64,000 nucleotides of DNA from Cytophagales bacterium (GCA_022360015.1 JAKSDQ010000214.1:124001-188000), one strand, 5' to 3'; numbered from the stretch's first letter, positions 53,401-62,383 are shown. The notes: generated by a model not told the origin, from the letters alone. Numbers and translations: made by a program.

Positions 53401-56295
53401 TTACTTCTTTTTTACATAAATTAAAACAACGACAGCCAAAATTAAGAAGGGTATTAATATCCACATAAAAATGGTGTAATTATTTTTTTCATAAACCGGC
53501 TCTGTGTTACCAACCAGCATGGTGGCTGTCCAATAAAACGGATGTGCATAAAGTGCATTGTCAGCGCCACTATTCACGTAAGTCAGTTTTGCATTTCTTA
53601 AGGCTTCAGCCTTATTTTGTCCTTTTTGGAGGAATCGGTAGAAATTTTCCATTATTTTGACCATAGTACTATCATGTACAGGCCATAAGGTGGTTACAAT
53701 GCTTTGACAACCGGCATAGGCAAAGCTCCGGGCGAGGTTCATGAGGCTTTCGCCTCCTGAAAAAGCGCTACTTTCCGTTCCATGGATACTTAACACCACC
53801 AACTCAGCGCCAAGATCCATACCATACAAATCTGAAAGATACAACTTGTAATGATCCCCGTTTTGAGATGATATGTCACTGAAACCGATCCATGAGTAAA
53901 GTGGTAAACTATCATGGGTTCCTGTATGAGACGAGATATGTAATATCCTGTAATCCGGTCCCATGGACTTGAATTTTGCTTTGGTTGCCTCCTGTGACAA
54001 CAGCACTTCCCCGTCCAACCGGTCCCGTATGCTTTCAACCTCACTTTTGCTAAATGGCAAATAAGCGAACCGGCTACTTTCCCGGTAAATGGGAGCTATA
54101 CCTAAAAATGCCTGCTTTTCATTAGGTTGTGCCTGATAGCCCTGGTTTTGGAGTAGTACATTTGCTGAAAAAGCATAACTTAAAGCATGACTTTTAATTA
54201 GATAAGGCAATTCACTATAATTCAAATTGTTAATTTCTTTTTCCGACATTAAAATATCAAATGAAAGATACTCGAGTACACCGTCAGGAATGATCACAAG
54301 GTTTTCAGTTTTTTTATCTATTTTCAATGGACCGATCAGTTTTTTGTAAACGAAGCCGGCGAGTTTTCCCAAATCCCGAGGGCTTTGGGTCTCTATATCT
54401 TTACCATGCGCCAGGTCAATCAACTTCCATACGCGGTCTTCAAAAGATGCTTCCTTTTCCATTCTGACAAACCTGGTACTGTTACTGTCTATGAGCAGGC
54501 TATAGATGGCCTTTTCTCCTACAAAATACGTTATAAGGCTGCTGTTTTTGTCAGCCGCTAACTTCGTTAGATCACCTGTGCTTGCTGATGTTGTATAAGC
54601 ATGCTTTAGCTTGTAATAGTTCGGAAATTCTTCTTTTAACCTCTCTTCAATTATGTGTAACTCGTTATCTGCACGATGTATTTTGTCTTGCATCTGTACC
54701 ATCAGGGAACTGTCTTTGTTTAACAGAAGCTTATGCGTCGATAACTGCTTCTGATAGGCACTTTTCATGGATTTTAGCTGCAGCTCTTTGCTCAAAAGCC
54801 AATTGGGAATGTGAGCAAAATCCTTGATTTTAAGGTGTTTTACCGACTCTAAAAGCCTCATCGCCTTATGGTTTTCCATGATTTGTAAAGCCTCTTCCAT
54901 GTAGATCGCTTCCTTGTCGATTTCGTATAACTGGTAAACAACCTCCAAAGCTTGTTCACTTCTTAAACGGCTTTTTGCCAATAACAACAGCATGGAAAAC
55001 TCACGCCGGAAGTTCGTCGTCAACATCTTTTCCACTGCGCTTGTTAGCTGGTGATTGGCGAGGGCCAGGTTTAAGTACCTGGGCTCGGATGACTGGCTGT
55101 ACCACAGTTTAAAAGCCCTGAATTTGCCATCCATAGCCCCAAAAATGCTGTTTTCCGGATATAATTGACTGGTTTCAGGATTTATTTCCGGATCGGATTC
55201 ATCAAAATCAGGTACCACAGCCTTCAAAGCTTCATGGAAATACCTGAGTGACTGTTCCGGTTGGTTTTGCTTCAGAAAAAGCTCCCCCATGCCATTGTAT
55301 ATTTTGGCAATTTGCGGATTTTTGGTGGTTTCGCTGGCGAGTATGGCCATTTTTAGTGATTGTTGAAAATACCTGACTGCTACACCGAATTGTCCGCGGC
55401 CTGTGTAGATAACCCCGGACAAGTGATAGGCCCGGGACAAATTATCCCGGTTTTGGGATGTTGTATCACCGTTGTTGATGATGCGCTCAAATATTTCAAC
55501 AGCCTCATTGGCGTTGATCATCGCCGGCCTGAGTTTTTTATCTTTATAATAAGTAGCGGCTAAGTTGACTTTCATGAGCCCCTGAGTTGATTTTCCAAGT
55601 TGAGGGAGTTCCAGGACGGACCGGTACTCTTCAATTGCCAAATTACGCTGATTTAATGCCCTGTAAATGATACTCAAATCATTAGCGGCCTGTGCTGCCG
55701 CATTGTTGTCACCATAACGAACACTTATCTCTTTGAATCTTTTAAGGAGCTTAATAGCCTCTTTATAGTCACCCAGCCTTGCGCAGATGTTTCCCAGCGG
55801 TTGGTACAAAAATTTACCGACGTAAAAGTCTTCATAGTTGCCGTTGTTTACCAGCTTTAATTTCGCAGACTCATAAATCGTACGCGCCGAGACTAAATCA
55901 CCGAGTTGCTCATTGGCATAAGCTTTAAACAGGTGCCATTCCAGGAGGGCCAGCCGTTCATCTTCATTTCGAAATGAAGAAACCGGTTTGTGATAGGCGC
56001 TATCCAGCCATTTAACGGCCTCATCATATTTTCCTTGTTTTATAAATAGGTCTGCAATGTTGTTAAAGGAATTGATATATTCATACAACTGATCATTTTG
56101 ATAATACAAGCCTGCCACCTTGTAATGGTAATAGACTGCACTGTCAAACATCTGCTGCGCCTCAAAATTTGTGGCGGTCAATGCGAATTGTTGAATTGAT
56201 GCCGTGGATGAATCTTTTTGAGCCATGAGCTCAAAACCGGCCATCAAAAACCATAAAAATGTCCCAATTTTGAGGACCTGACAACCTGTCTGCAT
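53401..56295 (-). CDS. TPR-CHAT protein with a substituted catalytic cysteine, membrane-anchored
   Basis: I choose ATG 56295; the frame extends 3 codons further to a TTG. The 964-aa protein has a signal peptide (IGTFLWFLMAGFELMAQ), about eight TPR-like repeats (residues 40-400, YDEAVKWLDSAYH, AVRYFQQSLKMA), a helical linker, a CHAT peptidase domain (about 600-920) and a C-terminal transmembrane helix (FMWILIPFLILAVVVLIYVKKK). CHAT proteases use a His-Cys pair. The His is present (His790, HISSH), but the usual LSACETG reads LSIHGTE, so His838 replaces the Cys. The rest (SLMNLARSFAYAGCQSIVTTLWPV) is intact. It is therefore probably a non-catalytic scaffold or sensor outside the cell membrane. 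Confidence 0.9.
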   Translation of the reverse strand: MQTGCQVLKIGTFLWFLMAGFELMAQKDSSTASIQQFALTATNFEAQQMFDSAVYYHYKVAGLYYQNDQLYEYINSFNNIADLFIKQGKYDEAVKWLDSAYHKPVSSFRNEDERLALLEWHLFKAYANEQLGDLVSARTIYESAKLKLVNNGNYEDFYVGKFLYQPLGNICARLGDYKEAIKLLKRFKEISVRYGDNNAAAQAANDLSIIYRALNQRNLAIEEYRSVLELPQLGKSTQGLMKVNLAATYYKDKKLRPAMINANEAVEIFERIINNGDTTSQNRDNLSRAYHLSGVIYTGRGQFGVAVRYFQQSLKMAILASETTKNPQIAKIYNGMGELFLKQNQPEQSLRYFHEALKAVVPDFDESDPEINPETSQLYPENSIFGAMDGKFRAFKLWYSQSSEPRYLNLALANHQLTSAVEKMLTTNFRREFSMLLLLAKSRLRSEQALEVVYQLYEIDKEAIYMEEALQIMENHKAMRLLESVKHLKIKDFAHIPNWLLSKELQLKSMKSAYQKQLSTHKLLLNKDSSLMVQMQDKIHRADNELHIIEERLKEEFPNYYKLKHAYTTSASTGDLTKLAADKNSSLITYFVGEKAIYSLLIDSNSTRFVRMEKEASFEDRVWKLIDLAHGKDIETQSPRDLGKLAGFVYKKLIGPLKIDKKTENLVIIPDGVLEYLSFDILMSEKEINNLNYSELPYLIKSHALSYAFSANVLLQNQGYQAQPNEKQAFLGIAPIYRESSRFAYLPFSKSEVESIRDRLDGEVLLSQEATKAKFKSMGPDYRILHISSHTGTHDSLPLYSWIGFSDISSQNGDHYKLYLSDLYGMDLGAELVVLSIHGTESSAFSGGESLMNLARSFAYAGCQSIVTTLWPVHDSTMVKIMENFYRFLQKGQNKAEALRNAKLTYVNSGADNALYAHPFYWTATMLVGNTEPVYEKNNYTIFMWILIPFLILAVVVLIYVKKK

Positions 56296-56623
56296 AAGTT
56301 GCAATTACCCGTATGAATTTTTGGTTTAAAATATGAAGGTAATATATTAAATTCATTCCATTATCCCATCAAAAAAAAATGGGTGTAAGGCTTTTATCTG
56401 TCGGTATTCATAGTTTTGGGCAAGATACCGACCTGATCATTACCCGGTTTGCTATCAGAATGAACTATTTTTGTCTAAATTTGTTACCTATCAAATGATT
56501 TAAACAAAATTTAGGGGTTTATCATGAATTAAATACATATTTTCTTGGAATAAAACTAAATTAGTAGTTTATTTCTGTTTGATTTTTATCTAAACAATTG
56601 ATCATAATAACTTATCGAAGAAA
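56296..56623. other. 328-bp divergent gap
   Basis: AT-rich. A -7 box match TAAATTTG (56476-56483) for the rightward gene lies 141 bp before its ATG. A TTTG at 56448-56451 is 24 bp upstream of it, slightly too far for an ideal -33. No gene seen. Confidence 0.5.
56476..56483 (+). promoter_or_regulatory. Possible Bacteroidota -7 box (TAAATTTG) for the DUF4168-like gene
   Basis: Exact match to TAnnTTTG, identical to the box before GH31-1, but with a weak -33 partner and a leader of about 130 nt. Confidence 0.35.
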
Positions 56624-57109
56624 ATGAACGTATCAAAGAACGCAAAATGGATTTTTTTAACATTTCTTGTATTTAGCATTGCTAGTTTTTCCCAGTTAAA
56701 AGCTCAGGATCAGGAAATCACAGATGAAGATTTAAGAAAATATGCCTTATTGAACGAGGTAGTAGACCTCATGAAAAAAGACATCAGTGTAATGGTTAAT
56801 GGCATGATCAAAAGTCAGGAGGGTATGACAGGCAAAAGGTTTAAAGAATTGCAGAAAGCCAAAGGTGATAAAGCCAAGTATGAGGAAATGGGAGCGAAAG
56901 AATTCGAGATTAAGTTTATGGAATTAGTGGCTAAGAAACAAAGTGAGCGCATTGATGCGATCAAAACAGTCAACCAGGAACTAGCTACCAAAATGATAGG
57001 AGATAACGGAAAACTTTACAAGAAAATAAGAAGTGAACTTTCATCCAACGCCGACCTCAAGGCAAAATATGATCAAATCGTTGCCAGCCTAAAAGGCGCC
57101 GAAGGATGA
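56624..57109 (+). CDS. Secreted helical protein, DUF4168-like
   Basis: This 161-aa protein has a signal peptide (WIFLTFLVFSIASFSQLKAQ) and a helical, highly charged mature part: EITDEDLRKYALLNEVVDLMKKDISVMVNGMIKSQ, then KRFKELQKAKGD and KKQSERIDAIKTVNQELATKMIG. The opening (ITDEDLRKYA) and two-helix layout resemble DUF4168, whose function is unknown. It is probably periplasmic. It converges on the exporter operon; a long inverted repeat lies in the 75-bp gap between the stops. Confidence 0.78.
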   Translation: MNVSKNAKWIFLTFLVFSIASFSQLKAQDQEITDEDLRKYALLNEVVDLMKKDISVMVNGMIKSQEGMTGKRFKELQKAKGDKAKYEEMGAKEFEIKFMELVAKKQSERIDAIKTVNQELATKMIGDNGKLYKKIRSELSSNADLKAKYDQIVASLKGAEG

Positions 57110-57110
57110 A

Positions 57111-57183
57111 TCGAGTTGGAGTTGGAGTGTGGGTGTGGGTGTGAGTATGTTCTTTATCTCTTCACACTCCAACCCAAACTCGA
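57111..57183. repeat. Long inverted repeat between convergent genes (contains GT-rich repeat copy B at 57118-57142)
   Basis: The arms 57111-57131 and 57163-57183 pair at 19 of 21 positions around a 31-nt loop. The left arm is G/T rich with almost no C (GAGTTGGAGTTGGAGTGTG). The repeat fills the gap between the stop codons of two convergent genes and may act as a two-way terminator or mRNA 3' stabiliser, although no T tract follows. Bases 57118-57142 match copy A at 45646-45670. Confidence 0.65.
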
Positions 57184-57184
57184 C

Positions 57185-58258
57185 TTAGATTTGTTTGATG
57201 AGGTCGTTTTTGGTTAGTCCGGAGAGGATTTCTATGTTGATGCCGTCAGACAGGCCTGTTTTGATTTCGCGCTTTTCGAATTCTTGTTCGCCCACCATCA
57301 GTTCTACATAAGTTTTATCGTCTTCAAAGGTAATATTGCTTTCTTTGATGGCCAGCACACTGTCTTTTCTTTCCAGGACAATGTCGGCATTAGCACTGTA
57401 GCCAGCACGTAGAAACTGATCAGTCAGAAGGTCTACGGCCGCCCGGACTTCGAACTGAATGGCACCTTCTTCCTCCAGACCTTTAGGGGATATGTATTCG
57501 AGGTTGGCCACGAATTCTACTGAATCCAGGGCTCCAACCGTGAGTTTTAACGCCATTCCTTCTACCAGTTTTCCTACCTCAGCTTCATCCACCTTTCCTT
57601 CAAAAATCATTTCATTCATATCGGCTACGGAAGCGATGGTAGTACCGTCATTGAAAGTGTTGGTTTCAATGACAAAATTGCCCTCCTTGACCGGCACATC
57701 CAATATCATTCCGGCCACGGTAGATCTCACCAAATTGGACACTGCTCCCGATTTTTTTGAAGCGCCCTCTTTAATTAACTGCAGGTTACTTTCCGCCGCA
57801 TCTACTTGTTGCCTGTTGAGATTGTAGGTAAGCAGAAATTGATTGTAATCAAATTCAGAAATGACCCTTTCGGAAAATAGTTTCTTCTGCCGGTTGAGCT
57901 CCTTCTCTGCATTTTTAAAATTAATGATTGCTTCCTTCAGATTAGCTTCGGCATTGTTTAAAGCCACCACATCCGGTATGATTCTGATCTTTCCGATCAA
58001 TTGTCCCGCCTTAATGTTATCACCAGGCTCCACAAACAGCTTTTCAACGACTCCCGATACCTGTGATTTTATCTCAATCTCTTTTCTGGGATTAATTGCA
58101 CCGGTGGCTACTGTTTTTCTTTCAATGTTTGTTACAAATGTTGAGTCGATTTCAAATACCTGACCCGGCGTATCGGTTTTTTGATATACAAAGAAACCCA
58201 GAAAGCCGAGGCTGCCAATAACAATGAGTATAAGAATGGCTCTGATCGCTTTTTTCAT
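57185..58258 (-). CDS. MacA/HlyD-type membrane fusion protein of an ABC exporter
   Basis: This 357-aa protein has an N-terminal membrane anchor (AILILIVIGSLGFLGFFVYQ), a lipoyl-like split domain (VATGAINPRKEIEIKSQVSGVVEKLFVEPGDNIKAGQLIGKI), a coiled-coil hairpin (about residues 100-160, VALNNAEANLKEAIINFKNAEKELNRQKKLFSERVISEFDY) and the beta-barrel domain (TTIASVADMNEMIFEGKVDEAEVGKLVEGM). It bridges the inner-membrane permeases to an outer-membrane channel. It is the last gene of the operon. No TolC gene lies in the window. Substrate unknown. Confidence 0.92.
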   Translation of the reverse strand: MKKAIRAILILIVIGSLGFLGFFVYQKTDTPGQVFEIDSTFVTNIERKTVATGAINPRKEIEIKSQVSGVVEKLFVEPGDNIKAGQLIGKIRIIPDVVALNNAEANLKEAIINFKNAEKELNRQKKLFSERVISEFDYNQFLLTYNLNRQQVDAAESNLQLIKEGASKKSGAVSNLVRSTVAGMILDVPVKEGNFVIETNTFNDGTTIASVADMNEMIFEGKVDEAEVGKLVEGMALKLTVGALDSVEFVANLEYISPKGLEEEGAIQFEVRAAVDLLTDQFLRAGYSANADIVLERKDSVLAIKESNITFEDDKTYVELMVGEQEFEKREIKTGLSDGINIEILSGLTKNDLIKQI

Positions 58259-58301
58259 GATACTATTTTGATTTTTTTCCTTTTGTACTTATTATCCTAG
58301 T

Positions 58302-59552
58302 CTATAATTCATTACGAATCGCTTCAATCGGGCTAATCGATGCGGCTTTTTTAGCAGGTAAGATTCCAGCCATGGCACCACCGATCACCAACAATCCCAG
58401 CGCCCCGAAAGCCACTGACAGGCTGACTGAAGGTGCCGCGAAAACTTCACCCTCAGGGATTAAATTTCCCACCAGTTCCAACAGTAGCAAGGCAACAATC
58501 AAGGCAAAATACCCCCCAATTAAAGTGAGAAATACCGATTCCTGTATAATTAAAGAAATGATGGATCCCGGTGTGGCGCCGAGTGATTTTCTGATGCCGA
58601 TTTCCTTGGTCCTCTCTTTCACTATGATCAGCATAATGTTACTTACACCGATAATTCCGGCAAAAAGGGTACTCAAACCTACAAACCATGTAAAATACTT
58701 CAGCCCATTAAACATACCATTTATCTCATCAAACTCCTCTTGAAGGTTGAAATGACCAATAGCGTCTTCATCAAGAGGGCTTATATCGTTTTTTTCCTTT
58801 AAGAAAGTTAAAATTTTGGCTTCGACCTCACTCACCTTAAACCGATCCTCGATGGTGTAGGCATACCAGCCAACCTCATCCCCATAATTAAAAGATCGCT
58901 GAAAGGTGGTGAATGGAACATGAATGGTATTTTGGTCTTCGTCTTCCCCATCCGATTTGATCGGTTTAATAACGCCCACTACCTGAAAGTTCACCTTCTG
59001 TATAGTAATGTATTCACCTACCGGGTCCTCATCCTCCTCAAAAAGTATGTTTTTTACATTTAATCCAATAACCGCTACTTTTCTAAAATCTTTGATATCT
59101 TTTTCATTGATGAACCGGCCATTTGAAATCTGATGAATTTGAATTTTATTAAATTCAGGAAAGTCCCCGTTCACGGTGAAAGCACCAGCCTTATTGTTAC
59201 GGGTAACATTATTGCCACCCCGGAATCCTCCCAACCTGTTTCTCGGTGCCAGGTACAGAATTTCCCTCACTCTACTCAAAATCAACTCAGTATCCGAATT
59301 ATCAAACCTTACATAGCGGCCCGGCCTGAAACCATTGTGTGATACGGTCGTTTTCTGCCCCCAGATAAAACCACTGTTAGTGGCCCACTGTCCAAAATCC
59401 TTGCTGACCCCATCCTGGAAACTGTTCCCCGCTCCCAGCAATATAATTATCATAAAGATTCCCCAAAAAATTCCCAGCATAGTGAGAATCGTTCTCAGCT
59501 TGTTTTTCTTGATCGTCCCAAAAATCTCCTGCCATTTATCGTAATCAAACAT
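58302..59552 (-). CDS. MacB-type ABC transporter permease (second of two)
   Basis: This 416-aa protein has an N-terminal transmembrane helix (LRTILTMLGIFWGIFMIIILLGAG), a periplasmic MacB_PCD domain (about residues 45-265) and three C-terminal helices with the FtsX motif (IIGVSNIMLIIVKERTKEIGIRKSLGATPGSI). It ends GILPAKKAASISPIEAIRNEL. The ATPase is a separate gene at 61070-61762. It is a paralogue of the permease at 59827-61077 with the same length and the same start (MFDxDKWQEIF), so the two may form a heterodimer. It starts 274 bp after the other permease ends, across an unusual spacer, and 43 bp before the fusion-protein gene. Confidence 0.93.
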   Translation of the reverse strand: MFDYDKWQEIFGTIKKNKLRTILTMLGIFWGIFMIIILLGAGNSFQDGVSKDFGQWATNSGFIWGQKTTVSHNGFRPGRYVRFDNSDTELILSRVREILYLAPRNRLGGFRGGNNVTRNNKAGAFTVNGDFPEFNKIQIHQISNGRFINEKDIKDFRKVAVIGLNVKNILFEEDEDPVGEYITIQKVNFQVVGVIKPIKSDGEDEDQNTIHVPFTTFQRSFNYGDEVGWYAYTIEDRFKVSEVEAKILTFLKEKNDISPLDEDAIGHFNLQEEFDEINGMFNGLKYFTWFVGLSTLFAGIIGVSNIMLIIVKERTKEIGIRKSLGATPGSIISLIIQESVFLTLIGGYFALIVALLLLELVGNLIPEGEVFAAPSVSLSVAFGALGLLVIGGAMAGILPAKKAASISPIEAIRNEL

Positions 59553-59826
59553 ATTACTTATAATAAATTAACTACATCCTCCAATAATCCCTGTCCGCTA
59601 ATCTATTCCTCCTAATCACCAATCCAACCACCCACTACCGCTCACCCCACCCAACAATCCATCCCCAACATCCACGCTCAATAATCAAAGCAAAAAAACA
59701 TCCCCCCCACCTTACCACTCCAAAATTCAACCATCCCACAATGCCACCACTACCCAAAATTCCAAACCCCTAATATTCCACTACCTCAACATCCAACCAC
59801 CCCACCAAAAAATTGTCAATTAATAA
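59553..59826. other. 274-bp G-depleted spacer inside the exporter operon
   Basis: Hand count: 7 G in the 268 bases from 59553 to 59820, with C and A dominating. The transcript (minus strand) is therefore rich in G and U and almost free of C, with runs of up to seven G. The sequence has no open frame and no repeat unit I can define, but recurring words such as CCAACCACCC and ATCCAACCA. It separates the two paralogous permease genes. Possible roles are G-quadruplex formation, an unstructured leader for the second permease, or a neutral low-complexity insertion. Confidence 0.75.
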
Positions 59827-61077
59827 TCACTCATCCCTCAACGCCACAATCGGCGGTATTTTCGCCGCCTTCCTCGCTGGAAAGTACCCTGCCAGCGTCC
59901 CGCTCAGTGCCAGAATAATCGTAGCAGCAATGGCATTATTAAAATTGACGCTGGGATCAATGAAAAAATTCATCGGGAAACCAAAAAGCGCCATAAGGTT
60001 GGACAGCCAACCGGACTCCAAAAACAACATGCCACCGATCATACCTACATATCCGCTGCAAAGCGTAATAAACAACGCCTCCATCAGGAACAGCCCGATT
60101 ATGGAGCGTGGTGTGGCGCCGATTGCCTTGCGTACGCCTACCTCACGGGTTCGCTCTTTGACTACAATTAACATGATATTGCTGACACCTACAATACCGG
60201 CTACCAGGGTGAAAATACCCACAAAAGCCAGAAAGAAACGAATGCCATCAAAGACACCCATCCATTTTTCATATTCTTCCAACAAATTGAAAATACTTAC
60301 CGCCCTTTTATCGTCCATTGAAAATACGTGCTTTTCTGCCAGTAGCTTGTGTATTTCATTTTGTATATCGAGGCTCTGGGCCGCATTGGCCTCACCCACT
60401 GTCAGCATTAGCCTGTGAATCCGGTTACTCCCTCCATAAGCCACCTGGGCCGTAGAAATGGGCACATAGATTACTTTGGTTTCATGCTCACTTCCCTCGT
60501 CATTAAAAACGCCGACTACTTTGTATTTAATACCGTTAACTGTTATGTATTTTCCGATAGGGTTAGTGTTGCCAAACAGCACTTTAACTACTTTAGTACC
60601 AATGGAAGTGACTTTTCTCTTTTCTGCTATATCTTTATCATTGATATAGCGGCCGCTGACTATAATACTTTTTTCTAAATACAAATGATCCGGATGCACC
60701 GCCCTGATGTTGAAGGAAGAATATTTGTCTTCATATCGAACGGTAAATTCACCGGTTACATAATATCTTCCGGTGATATATTCCACGCCCTTTACCCGGT
60801 CTATGATGGCCTGATAATCCTCATTGGTAAAGCGAATCCTTTTGCCTGGCTGGATGCCTTTGTAGGCCTCGCTGGTCTGGCCGCCGTTGATGAAAATACT
60901 ATTTACCGCATCGTCTTCAAATTGGTGCTTCACACCATTCTGGAAACCTGCTCCGAATCCCATGAGAATAATTAATATGAATATCCCCCAGGCTACATTA
61001 AAAGCCGTAATAAATGACCGGAGCCTATTTTTGTTAATGGTATAAAATATTTCCTGCCACTTGTCGAGGTCAAACAT
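59827..61077 (-). CDS. MacB-type ABC transporter permease (first of two)
   Basis: This 416-aa protein has an N-terminal transmembrane helix (RSFITAFNVAWGIFILIILMGFGAG), a MacB_PCD periplasmic domain and C-terminal helices with GVSNIMLIVVKERTREVGVRKAIGATPRSI. It ends SGTLAGYFPARKAAKIPPIVALRDE. The start at 61077 overlaps the end of the ATPase gene by 8 bases, so the two are translationally coupled. Together with the paralogue downstream it probably forms the membrane part of one transporter that works on lipids, peptides or lipoproteins; the substrate is not visible. Confidence 0.94.
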   Translation of the reverse strand: MFDLDKWQEIFYTINKNRLRSFITAFNVAWGIFILIILMGFGAGFQNGVKHQFEDDAVNSIFINGGQTSEAYKGIQPGKRIRFTNEDYQAIIDRVKGVEYITGRYYVTGEFTVRYEDKYSSFNIRAVHPDHLYLEKSIIVSGRYINDKDIAEKRKVTSIGTKVVKVLFGNTNPIGKYITVNGIKYKVVGVFNDEGSEHETKVIYVPISTAQVAYGGSNRIHRLMLTVGEANAAQSLDIQNEIHKLLAEKHVFSMDDKRAVSIFNLLEEYEKWMGVFDGIRFFLAFVGIFTLVAGIVGVSNIMLIVVKERTREVGVRKAIGATPRSIIGLFLMEALFITLCSGYVGMIGGMLFLESGWLSNLMALFGFPMNFFIDPSVNFNNAIAATIILALSGTLAGYFPARKAAKIPPIVALRDE

Positions 61078-61762
61078 AGGTTTTTTGGTTTGTAGGGGAT
61101 TTATCCATAATTACACCGTCATGTAATCGGATGATGCGGTCGGTTTTGTCAGCTACATCATTTTCATGGGTAACCACTACAATGGTTTTTCCGGACTTAT
61201 TCACCGCTTGAAACAATGCCATCACCTCCAGCGAAGTCTGGCTGTCCAGTGCGCCTGTTGGTTCGTCTGCCAATATCACCTTCGGATCTGAAATCAATGC
61301 CCTGGCTATGGCCACTCTTTGCTTTTGTCCGCCTGACAGTTCACCCGGAAAATGATCCGCCCTGTCCCTTAAGCCAACTTTGTCGAGGTATTCGAGTGCC
61401 AGGTTATTGCGCTTTTTACGACTGACCTTCTGATAGTATAGTGGCAACGCCACATTCTCCATGGCATTTTTAAAATTCAGCAAGTTGAACGACTGAAATA
61501 CAAAACCCAGAAACCGGTTGCGATAATAGGCGGCCTTACTTTCTTTGAGATTTTTAATAGGTGTATCCGCCAGTATATATTCACCGGAATCATAGTCATC
61601 AAGTATACCGATGACATTCAAAAGTGTAGATTTTCCGGAGCCCGAAGAGCCCATAATGGATACAAATTCCCCCTCTTTTACATGCATATCAATACCCTTC
61701 AGGACATGCAAGGGCTGTTGTCCCACCTTATATGATTTGTGAACATTTTTTAATTTGATCAT
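61070..61762 (-). CDS. MacB/LolD-type ABC transporter ATPase
   Basis: This 230-aa protein has Walker A (GSSGSGKST, about residues 39-47), the signature LSGGQKQRVAIARAL, Walker B (VILADEPTGALDS) and the switch His (VVVTHENDVA). The DEPTGALD and LNVIGILDDYDSGEY segments put it in the MacB/LolD group, which drives substrate movement without crossing the inner membrane directly. It is the first gene of the leftward operon, with the order ATPase, permease, permease, fusion protein. Confidence 0.96.
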   Translation of the reverse strand: MIKLKNVHKSYKVGQQPLHVLKGIDMHVKEGEFVSIMGSSGSGKSTLLNVIGILDDYDSGEYILADTPIKNLKESKAAYYRNRFLGFVFQSFNLLNFKNAMENVALPLYYQKVSRKKRNNLALEYLDKVGLRDRADHFPGELSGGQKQRVAIARALISDPKVILADEPTGALDSQTSLEVMALFQAVNKSGKTIVVVTHENDVADKTDRIIRLHDGVIMDKSPTNQKTYV

Positions 61763-62383
61763 GAATTTTTATTCAACGTTTGGCAAAGGCTCTATTTTCA
61801 TGCCATTGTTATAAACAATTGATAAACAGGTATTTAAATATTAAATTATGGTGAAATTCATCTTTTTATGTTCGAAAATGAAACAATTAAGTGTACGTCT
61901 GAGGACACGCTTTGTTTGAATACAGCCTACTTTTAATAGATTCTTTTTAACGGAAAAAGGTTGCCTGCCGGCTAAAATTAATCGTAACCGCATTATTTGT
62001 GCCGGCATCAGTGAAATGTAGGGGTTACTTTTTTGCACGAAATCCATAAAAGCTAAATCCCATTGCAAAAGTACCTATAAATCATGTCAATATTAAAGCT
62101 TTTTATAATGATGGCCGTTGTGATTATCTTGTTCATTCTTACCCCTTAAGGAATACAAATAACGGTTATGGGTTGAAAACTATTTTAATCTCTGCTAAAA
62201 TCTCACATGTATTAATTGTGACGACTCTTTAAATAATAATTTATGGCGTTTTTTATATCTTAGCCGCAGATTTACTGTCAACTCAATTTAGAGCACACCT
62301 AAGCGTAAGATAGTCAAGAGCTTATGAATAAAGTGCGTAGATAAAAAGTAACAATCAGAAACGATTAATAGAAGAAACGGGTC
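61763..62383. other. 621-bp gap, mostly noncoding
   Basis: Holds the promoters of the exporter operon (leftward) and of the 62384 gene (rightward). It contains a 21-codon hydrophobic frame (62084-62149) and an inverted pair of TGCCGGC words near 61967 and 62001. I see no RNA gene or exact TAnnTTTG box. Confidence 0.5.
62084..62149 (+). CDS. Possible 21-aa hydrophobic peptide
   Basis: ATG 62084 to TAA encodes MSILKLFIMMAVVIILFILT plus Pro, a single membrane helix with one Lys at residue 5. Tiny membrane peptides of this kind can be real (some are regulators or toxins), but a short AT-rich stretch can give this by chance and no ribosome-binding site is clear. Confidence 0.25.
   Translation: MSILKLFIMMAVVIILFILTP

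Noticed and set aside
59813-60418. 201-codon frame antisense to the first permease
   Set aside because: Covers the conserved FtsX region of the real gene on the other strand.
61841-62068. 75-codon leftward frame in the 621-bp gap
   Set aside because: No signal, no domain and composition like random AT-rich DNA.
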